Part shown: positions 35,160 to 45,365 of the stretch, piece after piece
Position numbering within the stretch: the first letter of the stretch is position 1
Layout: each line of letters starts with the position of its first letter
Assembly: GCA_036426205.1 (NCBI GenBank)
Contig: CM071569.1
Location: 3,879,644-3,943,643 of the forward strand
Length of the DNA stretch: 64,000 nt
Reading direction: 5' to 3'
Source: Ascaphus truei
Taxonomy: Eukaryota > Chordata > Amphibia > Anura > Ascaphidae
Notes under the pieces: model-generated
Seen by the model: only the letters and a program-made list of their open reading frames with translations
What the model was told of the DNA's origin: nothing
Databases searched by the model: none
Translations under genes and position numbers: made by a program

Positions 35160-35303
35160 GGCGGGCGCTACACACTGGGTGTCACGGCGGACACTAACCA
35201 CACTAGGCGTCACGGGGACGCTACCACCTTAGGCATCACGGGGACGCTACCACCTCTAGGCTCACGGCGGACGCTACCACCTATAGGCGTCACGGCGACA
35301 GTA
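35160..35303. repeat. Tandem repeat inside the LTR
   Basis: Five copies of a roughly 27-bp unit of the form GGCGTCACGGGGACGCTACC plus CACCTA. The corresponding part of the left LTR (about 23,100-23,235) shows a scrambled version. Copy number is therefore uncertain between LTRs. Confidence 0.85.
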
Positions 35304-35921
35304 CCAACACAATGACCCCCACCCTGTGTCCAGTAACCCCCACCCAAATGTCTGTACTCCAGAGTCAAATACCACTGTGCAATGTGTGTGTGATGCGCAG
35401 CCACTATGTTTGGTGATAGGGCCTGGTTGGTGCACGGAGTGCGACGGTTACCTGCCCGGGCTCCAGCACCCGGGTACCGCGATATAATCCGCACCGATCG
35501 ACGTGTGCCTCCACACCGCGTGGGTTGAAAGTCCAGCGCGAACAATGTCTCTCCTAGGCTTAGGGTCTTGGGTGGTGTTCTGAGCCCAAAACCCACCTCA
35601 CAGGGCCGCACGGCTTAGCACTGTGTCCCTGACTACTTGACCAATAATGTGGGGCAGGTCCCTATCTAGGGCTGTCCCTAAGCTCCAAAGCTATTAGGTG
35701 GCTCAGGACCTAAATGGGACCTTGGGGGCTGCTGGCCTATGCAGAGGGTACTGACCCCTGCATCCACTCTTACCTAGCTGGTCCGGATCCTGACTGCCGC
35801 GTGCTCCAAACAACCCGCGAAATGTATATAACTGGGAGCAGGGGAATCCGGCCTTCCGATTGGCTCCCTGGCGTCAGGTGTCTCTGCCCCTAAGCACCCT
35901 GGGGGCTGGCAGGACTCATCT

Positions 35922-36000
35922 CGCGCATGCGCGAGCTATCTGGGCTTCCCGCGCTGGGCTCTGTCACTGCGCATGCGCAACAGCCCTAACATGGCGGCGC
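35922..36000 (-). promoter_or_regulatory. NRF-1 pair and YY1 site in LTR U3
   Basis: CGCGCATGCGCG (35,922-35,933) and TGCGCATGCGCA (35,968-35,979) match the palindromic NRF-1 consensus GCGCATGCGC. TAACATGGCGGCG (35,988-36,000) contains the YY1 core AnATGGCGGC. Together they suggest a TATA-less housekeeping-type promoter. Factor binding is inference. Confidence 0.6.
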
Positions 36001-36027
36001 CCTGCTCACCGGCCGCCGGGGACCCCA

Positions 36028-36122
36028 GCAACGCGATCGCGGCCTCGGCAACCGGCCCGATCGCGTCCCCGGCAACCGCCCGACCGCTCCATAGCAACCA
36101 CCCGATCGCGTCATGACAACCG
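36028..36122. repeat. Short GC-rich tandem in the LTR
   Basis: Three to four copies of a unit like CCCGATCGCGTCCCCGGCAA, with decreasing similarity. CpG-rich. Confidence 0.75.
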
Positions 36123-36237
36123 GCCGCACGCCCACACTGCGCGCTCGCAACGAGGAAGGAGGGGGTGAGTGCGCGAGGGGGGACCTGGCTACACAAGCAA
36201 AAAATTAAAAGGTGTATTATTGGGCCCTCCGGTGTGT

Positions 36238-36900
36238 TACCGAGAGAGATGGAACAGTAACTAGTTATTTAGGACTTATCATTGTTAATTGTTAGACAAG
36301 TCAAGCGCTGTGTCAACTGCCTGCCTAGAAGTTACATATTGGTGGGTGGTTGTGGTCTGCAGTGCCAGGTTTCAATTCCAACCTAGATATTATGTTGTGG
36401 CACTGTCTTGCATAGCAGTTTTTCTTCTGGCTTGCTTGGGCCATTTTCAATCTTTGATAATGAGATGATGATGGTGGTGGTGTTGGTGTGGCAGTTCAAG
36501 TGAGTGAAAGGCTCAAGTCAGTGAGTGTAGAGGACACGAGTTGAATGGTGGTGTAAGTGGCAGTATCTATGCCATGGAGATTGGCAAGTCGGTTTGTCAG
36601 TTCAGTCAGTAAAGTACTCAGCAGCAAACAGCAGCTTCACTCGTCTCAGTCTATCGCGTCTCACTGAATCTCTCTATCACTAAAGTCTAGACTAGATCCT
36701 GTGGGATGATAATGATGATAAGTGTAATAATTAGGTGGTGGGACAAACAATACAACAACAAGACAGTTGTCAAGAAATCCTCAACATAATGTGGTAAAAA
36801 AAACCTTTCCAAACAATGAGGTAGCTGTCAATGTGCTAACAGACAAAGTGCAGTAAAAACAATTTTATTCAATAAAAGTTTTTCCTCATGAGGTATAAAT
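36238..36900 (+). repeat. Dispersed GTTACTGAGAGATGGAACAG repeat (copy 2)
   Basis: Starts GTTACCGAGAGAGATGGAAC and contains TTGGTGGGTGGTTGTGGTCTG, CAGTGCCAGGTTTCAATTCC and TGGCACTGTCTTGCATAGC. It directly abuts the gypsy LTR on its left and is followed by a Harbinger-like MITE. There is no frame of interest. Confidence 0.75.
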
Positions 36901-36930
36901 ACAAATAAAATCAATATGTCCTTGGGCCTA

Positions 36931-37361
36931 GAGATGGGTGAATTATTCACTGAGATTTAAATCCATCATGCATTTGCAAGTTCCTTTCAGCTGTGGTTTT
37001 TGTGGATCAGTCTCAAAATGGCACATTTGCTTATTCTTCTTTTCTATCCCTGAAAGTTCGCAAAAGGATTCGAAGCTTAAAACATCTGTATTTGGAAAAG
37101 GATTTCATTGTATAATAATCCCTCCCTAAAGGTCCCTACCTGCCAACCCACTCACTACCCCAGCCACCAGCCTATTCCCACACACCCTCTTTCTTGCCTC
37201 ACAAAATCTGTATGGAAGAAAACCAATGGTGGATTCGGGAGCACCCGCCCAAATTTGTTACTGCCCAATCCGCCTTCGGATAACCGTGAACGGATAGGAT
37301 TTTGATAAATAATCATCAAAGATTCCGCAGATCAGATTTGGACTAATTTGCCCATCTATAC
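36931..37361. mobile_element. Harbinger-like MITE
   Basis: Ends GAGATGGGTGAATTATTC and the complement of AATTTGCCCATCTA, flanked by CTA/TA-type target sequence. The right half matches the terminal segment at 18,616-18,770 in inverted orientation (GGAGCACCCGCCCAAATTTG is the complement of the GGGCAGGTGCTCC phrase). It has no coding potential. Confidence 0.7.
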
Positions 37362-37384
37362 CTGGGCTCTCCCTCCCACTCGTG

Positions 37385-37655
37385 TGTTACTGAGATGGAA
37401 CAGTCAGTCGCTTGTTATTTAGAACACACAAATATTTAACAAGCCAAGCACTGGGCAAGCCAAGATGTTATGTAATTGGTCGTCTGTAGTGCCAGGTGCC
37501 AATTTCAACGTATATGTTATGGTGGGGCACTGCCTAGCCTAGCACGGCAGTTTGGGTGCTGGCTTGTTTGGGTTCCCACTAGATTGTTAAAATAAAATGT
37601 AAATAATATGATGCCGTATTTTAATATATTGGATTTGGCAATGAGATACAGTAAT
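37385..37655 (+). repeat. Dispersed GTTACTGAGAGATGGAACAG repeat (copy 3)
   Basis: GTTACTGAGATGGAACAGTC, CAAGCCAAGCACTGGGCAAG and GTGGGGCACTGCCTAGCCTA follow the family order. The copy is shortened by the foldback element that follows. Confidence 0.75.
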
Positions 37656-38545
37656 GATGATGATGGTGGAGGGGTGCGTGGACACACAACAATAGATACA
37701 CAAATAGGTTGGCACTCCACTGTTGTTATGCAAAATAGTGTTCGAATATAATAAAAGATCAACATTTCCGTCCTACTCTGGATCTTTATCTTAATGAAGG
37801 TCGAGAATAGGACAAAAACACATTCTCTTTATAACTCAGCTCTAATTTCTCGCTATACACCATCCCGACTCTTGAGTTCCGCTCCAGGATTTCTTCTCCC
37901 TACCCTTTTGTGTCTAAAGCCCTCTCCGCCTTAAACCTTTCTCACTTACTGCCCCGCATCTCTCGAATGCCCTTCCCCTCAATATCCCACTAGAACCCTC
38001 TCTATCCACCTTTAAGACCCATCTTAAAACCCACTTTCTTAACAAAGCATATGAGTACCTGTGTGGCTGATACTTTAAACCTCATACATCGACCTTGGCC
38101 CCTTGCAGATGCACTTACCAAAACACCTTCCTACTGTCTCTGTACATTCTTCCTACTTACCAAATAGATTGTAAGCACTTCGGAGCAGGCACTCCTTTTC
38201 TTAAATGTCACTTTTATGCCTGAAGCACTTATTCCCCTTATGTGTTATTTGTATTATCTATAATTTATATGATTGTCCCGTGTATTACTGCTGTGAAGAG
38301 CTATGTACATTAATGGCGCTATATAAATAAAGATATACATGCATACATAAAGGTCCAGAGTAGGACTGAAAATGATGATCTTTAATTACATTTGAACGCT
38401 ATTTTGCATGACTACAGTGGAGTGCCAATCTATTTTTGTATCTATTATAATCCTCACTTGTTTTTGGAAGACCACCCGTGTCGGTATCAAAGTTCAACTG
38501 AGTTCTCCTATACTCCATGGACTCGATGGACACACAACAAGCCAG
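37656..38545. mobile_element. Foldback element split by an L2 3' end
   Basis: Left arm 37,656-37,790 and right arm 38,350-38,545 are inverted: TTGGCACTCCACTG with GCAAAATAGTGTTCGAA on the left, CAGTGGAGTGCCAA and TGCATGACTACAG with TTGAACGCTATTTTGC on the right. Between them lies an L2 tail. A decayed hammerhead-like hairpin, TCC-AGAGTA-GGA with GGAAATG or GAAAATG after it, remains in both arms next to the junction (37,757-37,800 minus, 38,348-38,385 plus). Confidence 0.75.
37800..38347 (+). mobile_element. L2-type LINE 3' end
   Basis: Decayed ORF2 C-terminus followed by the 3' UTR: AGATTGTAAGCACTTCGGAG, GTGTATTACTGCTGTGAAGAG, ATGGCGCTATATAAATAAAG and an ATACATGCATAC tail. The insertion point lies in the centre of the surrounding foldback. 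Confidence 0.9.
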
Positions 38546-38695
38546 TGACAGTGGCAAGTCAATCAGTCCATTGCTAATTATGCAGCCGCAAAGCTTAGCT
38601 AACTTTAATTTACATCAGACCGGTTGCGTTCTTTACATATTGTCGCTACTGAATTACTCATTCAGAGTCTGACATCTAATCAATGAAGACAACAG

Positions 38696-39617
38696 CACTC
38701 AAAGAAAGTTAAATCGCAAAGAAGAAAAGTACTGAAAATTTCCAAAGTTCATCCAAAAAAAGATCAATAAAAACAAAACGCACGTAAAGAAAACACGCAC
38801 GCTAAACCAATAGCACAACAGAACGTCTGAAACAAAGGACATGCATAATAACATACAGCACACAAATCCACAAAGTAACTGGGGCCAGAAAAAGGAAAAA
38901 AGGACAAAAAAGTGCAAAACACATGAACTCAAAAATAGAAAAAAAAAGACTATGAAAAGTCCATGTCTACATCGAAACTACAGAAAAAACAACAACCAGG
39001 GGTTAAATACTAACTGATGCTGGGGAGCAAGGTAACACAAGGGAGGAAACAGGAGAAAAGGAACTGAAAGCAAAAGGAGAAGCAAGGGGGGTAACCCTTC
39101 ACAAGGCCCCTTCCCACAGGTCACTACTAGACCATGGTAATTCACATAGATGGGCCTTGAAAAGCGAAGTCAACCACAAGTCTCCTCAGTGCCCTCCCCG
39201 GTGAATAGAACCAGCACGTCTGCATCTGTCTCTCCTTTTGCTTTCTGTTCCTTTTCTCCTGTTACCTCCCTTGTTGCCTTGCTCCCCAGTATCAGTTAGT
39301 ATTTAACCCCTGGTTTCTGTATTTTCTATGTAGACATGGTCTTTCATAGTCTCTTTTTTTTGTGCTTCTTTTGAGTTCAAGTCTTTTGCGTTTTTTTTTG
39401 TCCTTTTTTCCTTTTTCTGGCCCCATTTACTTTGTGGATTTGTGAGCTGCACAGTATGTTCTCATGCATGTCATTTGTTTGAGATGTCTGTTATGCTATT
39501 GGTCTAGCGTGCGTGTTTTCTTTGTGTGCATTTTGTTTTTATTGATTATTTTTTGGATTCCATATGGTAATTTTCAATACTTTTCTTCTTTGCGATTTAC
39601 TTTCTTCGAGTGCTGAG
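38696..39617. repeat. Large inverted repeat, about 388-bp arms
   Basis: Arms 38,696-39,082 and 39,229-39,617 are inverted copies with about 10-15% differences by eye and small indels, around a 146-bp non-repeated centre. The sense of one arm is A/AG-rich and its partner T/CT-rich, which explains the leucine/phenylalanine-rich minus frame at 38,699-38,932. No transposase or hammerhead motif was found in the centre. Confidence 0.9.
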
Positions 39618-39920
39618 GTCCCCATTGATTATATGTTATAGTTATTAGGACTGGAGGGTTCCTTTTTGTCCTTGTACACCTATCTCTGATTTGTGTTCTA
39701 TTTTTGCTATTTCTGCGTGCTGTCTGTCATTTTATATATACTCGTTTAGAGTCAGTCACTCATTGGTACTAGACTTGTGGCGGTTGGCAATGCATTGATT
39801 CACACAGATATAAAAACACTCAAAAGAGTACTTCACAGGTAATAATTATTGTTAGCACTTTTTTTTAAAGAGTACTATTAGTTCTTGTTGGATCCTCCCA
39901 TCTGGCCCTCCCACCCATAT

Positions 39921-40870
39921 GTTACTGAGAGATGGAACAGTAACTAATTTAGAACATACATTATTTTTAAACACAACAAGCCAGGAGCTGTGGGCCAATG
40001 CAAACTTGAATGTTACAAAATTGGTGGGTGGCTGGTGGCCGGCTTGCAATGCCAGTTGCAAATTCCAACCTAGATGATGTGCCGTGTGGCACTGCCGGGC
40101 ATAGCGTGGAAGTGTGTGTCCTGGTTTGTCTAGTTGGTCAAAAAATAAAATATAAATAATATACGTGCCATATAAATAATATGAGTGAAATATTTCGACG
40201 TTTCTGCAATGGGTGGTGTGGTGGTTGGTGGAGAGGACTGTGGTCTCAATGGCCAGCTCCACAGGTACTAGTTGTGCTAATTAACCACATCTTAGCCTTT
40301 GGCACTAATACAGGAGATGGACAGACAGCGATTGTTACATTGTATTTTTATGTGCTAAAGTAATGGTAGAGTGGTAGCACTGGTAGTGTTGTAATCGTAC
40401 TAATCAGAACGCTCCTGAGGCTTGCAAATGCCAGGTACCGGCGCCGCATATTTCTCAGGAATCACATGTTGATTCATCTTGATATAAGAGTCTTTCTACT
40501 TTACCATGGGACAGTTTAGTCTGGTGGTCACATGATTCCAACAGCTGCACTAAAAACTCTCTCTGACAACACACTTGCAGGAGGACAACTCAGTCACTCT
40601 GCCACCCTTTCAAGAGCTTGTCAGGTTTCTGTTTTAACAGCCCAGTTTTCAAGAAGATCAGAGTCAGGAGAAGGAATAAACTATAACCCATATACGCCTC
40701 CACCATGTCCATAGCACTAGCAGCATTAGAGGTGTGTGCTACTTCTGCGCTACTACAAACCATACCATATTGATAGAGCATATATCATAGTGTTGGGCCA
40801 TGACTTCTGCTGCTCTTATTGCCACCCCCCCCCCCACCACAACCGCTATTTGTATCACCAAAAGCCGCTT
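39921..40870 (+). repeat. Dispersed GTTACTGAGAGATGGAACAG repeat (copy 4) and flank
   Basis: Begins GTTACTGAGAGATGGAACAG, continues with CAAGCCAGGAGCTGTGGGCC and GTGGCACTGCCGGGCATAGC. From about 40,200 the similarity fades and the sequence is unassigned, ending in a C homopolymer near 40,827-40,837. Confidence 0.65.
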
Positions 40871-42815
40871 GACTTGAGGCCTGAGACTAATAAAGCAGTG
40901 TAGATGGTAATGATAAGCACTGTGTTGTCAGTTTCTGATGCTGCCCTCTATGAACATATTAGGTCATTGGCCTCCTCTCTCTGCCTTTCTCCTTTTCCAT
41001 CTCTGCCTGGACACAATCAATTGGCATCTCTTTGCCATTTGCCACAGTCTCTTAACCATGGGGCAAAATTATTTAATTCTGTCTTTGAAGGCAAGGGTCT
41101 AAAAGTGTAGCACTAAGGTATTCATCTTTCCTTTTGATACAAACAACAACATGGGGTTAATTTATCAGACATTCAATCAATTTAGCAACCATTGCCACCA
41201 TTTCATCATCATCATTGTCATGTACGGCACACCTGTGAGCATGTGGCCTGTTTATGGGACAAAAGTTAATATACAGCTATCCAGCTGACCCACTTTTCAC
41301 CTTCTGCAAAGGTCCCTCAAATGAACACTATCTCCCCTGAATCTGTCCCAATAAACTATGCGTCTTGAACAGCACACATGTGAGCATGTGACTGATATAT
41401 GCAACCAGGGTTAACACACACAGCTAAACTAGCCAACTCATCTTTCTTATGTGCAAGGTACAGTACTTCAAATGAAGTAATATTTACCCTTACACAATTG
41501 CAATCTAATCCTCCACCCCAAAACCAACAGATAAACATAGACAAAATATGTATCAAACAAAATATGTATCTGGCAAGGCCTAATGGTCTTTATTAAAGAA
41601 AAACTATGCACTTAACACAAAAAAACTGTTGTTGCAAAATGTGCCTGAAAATGTACTTTACTCTCTACAACGCAGCCACACCGTTAATTCACAGCCCATT
41701 ACATATTAAAGTTTGACTTTAGTATAATCAAATACAGTGCTTAGATTACAGAAAAAGAGTATTACAAGAACATACAGTGACAATAAATGCATATACGTTT
41801 CTTTAAATAACACTATACGCATAGAATTTAACTTACGGTATTATCTAACATTGATCAGATCTTTTCCCAAAGGGTCTTGAGTAGAAATGAAGATTTCACG
41901 TGTTCCAGCATGAACACTCCCGTAGTTGAAATCTAATTTTCTATTCACACATGCCAACTTTTATGCCCAAGCCTTCTGCATTGTAACACACATAAAATTC
42001 ACCCCTGTCGTAAATCAGTGACTTGGTTGACATTTACGACTTGAAAGAAAAAAAAACTTGTCTTGGTGACTTTTAAATTTGACTCAATATATAAAAGACC
42101 TCAAAACTTAATTTCTCTAATACTTAGACAGAGACCATCTTCACTTTTGCGTTGCTGTACTTAACATACACACCTGCATCTAAAATGTGACAGCCTAGCA
42201 TCTATTTTCGCAGGAGAAACAGATTATCTGCCTTTTGCACCTCTTAATCATGAAATGTTGGGCATCATTTGATTAATCTCATTGCAACGGCCACAACTAT
42301 CTATTTGTTATCATTGCAAATTGCTTCCAGGCCCAGGATATCTGCATATTCAATATAGACCTCAAATTAATTGGTGACCTGTTTGTCACCCCTCTGTGAA
42401 GCACAGGGGATATTTCAAAAATATTACGGATTTCGTTGAGACTGAAAGCCCAGAATTTGGGTATCATCTACAGACTTCGAAACTATACATATTTTACTTT
42501 TAGTGGCCATCAGTGTGATGGTGAGGGGGTAAACAGGCTTAATAATAAAGGTTAAGCCCACATGGTTATCCCTGATCCATGTGTAAAGGTCCTAGAGTGT
42601 CAGCTCATGGACCCCAGTGTTGTATATGCATCACTGAGACTGTGTATAAATTATGCGACAATTCAGTGTTTTTGTGTTTTTGCCTTTACAAGAGTGCTGG
42701 GCAGCGGAGCTTGCGAGGCTGTGAGTTTGAGGGTGGGTTCATAATCATCATCATCCTGCCTTCCATGACCCTTTACAACCTGGGCATCATACAGCTCACT
42801 TAACAGACTGTGCTC
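40871..42815. other. Long AT-rich stretch, nothing recognised
   Basis: No gene, LINE or inverted repeat is visible. The related phrases GGCACACCTGTGAGCATGTG and CAGCACACATGTGAGCATGTG occur about 150 bp apart (41,226 and 41,369), suggesting a local duplication. Short open frames have no family features. Confidence 0.5.
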
Positions 42816-44295
42816 ATTAAAGTAGCCAATGATCTACATGAAGCCAAACCCCATTGTCATTTTTCTCTACTAATCCTGCTCAATCTCTCTGCTGCTTTTG
42901 ATACTCTAGATCCTCCTCTTTTCCTTCATAATATAAACTCCCTTGGTATCTACAACAGAGCTCTGTTCAGGTGATCATCATACGTCCCCATCGCACAATT
43001 TTGGTCTGTTTTGCTAACATGCCTTTGTCCTCTGTTGATCTGCCTTTTGTTATCAAGGCTAAGTTTTGGGACCACTGATTATCTCCCTCTAAACACTATC
43101 ACTTGGTGACCTCATCAACTTTTTTGGCTTCAGGTATCATCTCTATGCAGATGATAAACAGATATATCTATCCACCCCTACCCTCACTCCTGCAATCCAG
43201 TCCCAAGTCTTTGATTGCCTCCTGGCTATATCCTCGTGGATGGAACTTCTCCAGCTTCAACTTAATATGGCTAAAACGGAGCTCCTCATATTTACCTGGC
43301 CCAATATCCCCTTTTATAATCACCGTAAATGGTTCTGACAACTATCTGGTTGCTAAAACACGTTGCCTAGCAGTGACATTTGACTCTTCCCTTTCCTTCT
43401 CCATTTACATTCATGGCATGGTTAAAACGTGTTGCTTCTTCCTACATAATATTGTTCAGCTCCGCTCTTTGCTGTTTCACGCTACTTCTAAAACTCTGAT
43501 AAATGTTTTCATCTTCTCCCTTCTGTATTACTGTAACATACTGCTTACAGGCCTCCCTGCCTCACAACTTTCTCCTTTGCAATCTACAGTATCTGAATAA
43601 TTAGAATAATTTCACTTTCACAATAATTAGGATGTTAGAATAATTTCACTTTCTCCCAAAACAGTCTGTGCTCAACTCCTTCTTAATTCCCTCTCCTGGT
43701 TTCACATCAAGTTTTGGATCACCCACAAAGTTCTCCTCCTTACCTTCAAGGCTCTCCACTCACCTGCTCTTCCCTACATATCAGCTTTGATCTCTCGTTA
43801 TGCCTCTGCTCATCTACTGCGTTCTACCCACAACTGTCTCCTTTCCGTCCCTTTCATCTCTACTGCTTTCTCTCTCAGCTTAAACCATTTCCCCTCACTT
43901 CCCTTACCTGTGGAACTCCCTCAAACTCAGTATACACCAAGCACTTTCTCTCCACACCTTTAAGACCCTCCCTCCCCACCTTTACCCTAAAAAATTCACC
44001 TCTTAAGTGATGCACTCCAATAGCCTAGTCTCATGGCTACTGTCACACACCTATAGTCACTAAAACCAATGACCGCCATCTACAGCATTTATTACCTCAC
44101 CTGCTGTCTCTGTATGTTTCCCATCACACCACTTAGATTGCAAGCTCTCCGTGGCAGGGATTTCCTTTCATAATATGTCATCTTATTGTTGCACTTAATG
44201 TACTACAGTATAATTCCCTGTACTGAATTGTCTCCTTTATAAGGTGCTAAGTACAGCTGTGGGTGCTATGTAAATAAAGATATACATACATACAT
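42816..44295 (+). pseudogene. L2-type LINE reverse transcriptase and 3' UTR
   Basis: Decayed ORF2: the region at about 42,885-42,910 corresponds to the LSAAFDT motif in broken frames, and the palm motif reads [14 protein letters not shown] at about 43,135-43,175 (catalytic YADD). [15 protein letters not shown] helix follows around 43,250-43,290. Stops and frameshifts are abundant. The tail at 44,130-44,295 ends GTGCTATGTAAATAAAGATA and TACATACATAC. Length suggests the last third of the LINE. Confidence 0.88.
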
Positions 44296-44501
44296 ATCAA
44301 TTAATGTTTTTTCAAGGAGGAAAGTTAGAGGGATGATCTGGCTTATGCCAGCTACGTCACTGCTCACAAAACACGGTGGCTTCCTCAAAGGACCTCAGCA
44401 ACCTACAGATGCAGTGGCCATTATCCGACCATTTATCCGGTTGAATCATGCACTATAGTGCGTGGTGGTCCAAGATGGTCCGTTGCAGACTAAATGGCCC
44501 A

Positions 44502-44541
44502 TAGGATTAACACAGCAGGGGTCCCTGCTGTGTTAATCCTA
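44502..44541. repeat. Perfect 19-bp hairpin
   Basis: TAGGATTAACACAGCAGGG (44,502-44,520) and its exact complement (44,523-44,541) are separated by GT. It sits at the left flank of the E-box palindromic MITE. Confidence 0.9.
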
Positions 44542-44639
44542 CCGGGGTCTACAGTACCTGTCTGTAAGAGACGCGTAGTAAGAGATAGGCTGAATCATTC
44601 ACTCTACCGGCGCGCCTCTAACAGGCGATCACGGGGTTT

Positions 44640-44925
44640 TATTTAAATTTTAACATTACAGTATTAAAGCAGGGGTCTCCGGAGATAAACTGCATTGATT
44701 TCAGGTCGTGGGACCCCCTGCTTCCCGAGATAAAGGCCCGGTTATGGGGTGCTGGTATCCCTGCCATGTTAAAATCATTTGGGTCACGTGACCGTGGGAT
44801 TTTAACATTGGCAACCCAAAATGAGGCCTGTATCTCGGGAAGTAGGGGTCCCCAAGGCTGAAATCAACTTTGTTCAGCTCAGAAGACCCCTGCTCCCATA
44901 CTCTAGTATCAAACACCCCCCCCCC
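44640..44925. repeat. Palindromic MITE with central E-box (copy 3)
   Basis: AGCAGGGGTCTCCGGAG is mirrored by CAGAAGACCCCTGCT. The inner stem GATTTTAACA pairs with TGTTAAAATC, and the centre is GGGTCACGTGACCG (about 44,782-44,795). Same family as 11,015 and 11,405. Confidence 0.8.
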
Positions 44926-44989
44926 CCAAAGAAAAAATCATTACCTTAGTGGATAGTTGCTAAGGTAATGAAGCTGCTTACATTCTATT

Positions 44990-45185
44990 TTTATTCATAG
45001 TGTGCGTGTGTGCAGCGGTTCTCCTGAGCTGAACAAAGTAGATTTCAGCCTCTGGGAACCCCTTATTCCCGAGATACTGGCCCCGGTATGGGGTGCTGGT
45101 ATCCCCGCAATGTTAAAGGCCTTCGGTCACGTGATGCGGAGGATTTTAACATGGCCGCTGCGATCTCCATTTCTCTTTGAGTTGC
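44990..45185. repeat. Palindromic MITE with central E-box (copy 4, half)
   Basis: GGTTCTCCTGAGCTGAACAA, GAGATACTGGCCCCGGTATG, GGGGTGCTGGTATCCCCGC and GGTCACGTGATGC match the left half of copy 3. The right half is replaced by other sequence after the centre. Confidence 0.75.
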
Positions 45186-45365
45186 ATTGCGGTGCCACAT
45201 CTAAAATGGCCACCTCTCCTGCAGATTCTGCGCATGCGTGCCAATTCCAATAAGGCCGCCGCTACTACCGCACATCTCAGTGGAGAAGCGGTGCATCTCT
45301 CCCTCACCCACGTTACGGAAGGGGGACCCCGCTACACATATATAGATATACACACACACACACAC

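Larger units (their letters stand above)
34846..36193 (-). mobile_element. 5' LTR of the Ty3/gypsy element, clean copy
   Basis: On the minus strand it starts TGTAGCCAGGTCC and ends CCCGTTACA, canonical TG...CA termini, 1,348 bp. The low-error sequence contrasts with the other LTR. It contains a roughly 27-bp tandem array (35,160-35,303), a second GC-rich array near 36,028-36,122, two NRF-1-like sites and a YY1-like site. No target duplication could be verified because the other end is unclear. Confidence 0.85.

Noticed and set aside
38699..38932. Membrane-protein-like minus-strand frame
   Set aside because: Leucine/phenylalanine richness comes from the A-rich arm of an inverted repeat. The other arm carries a broken version.
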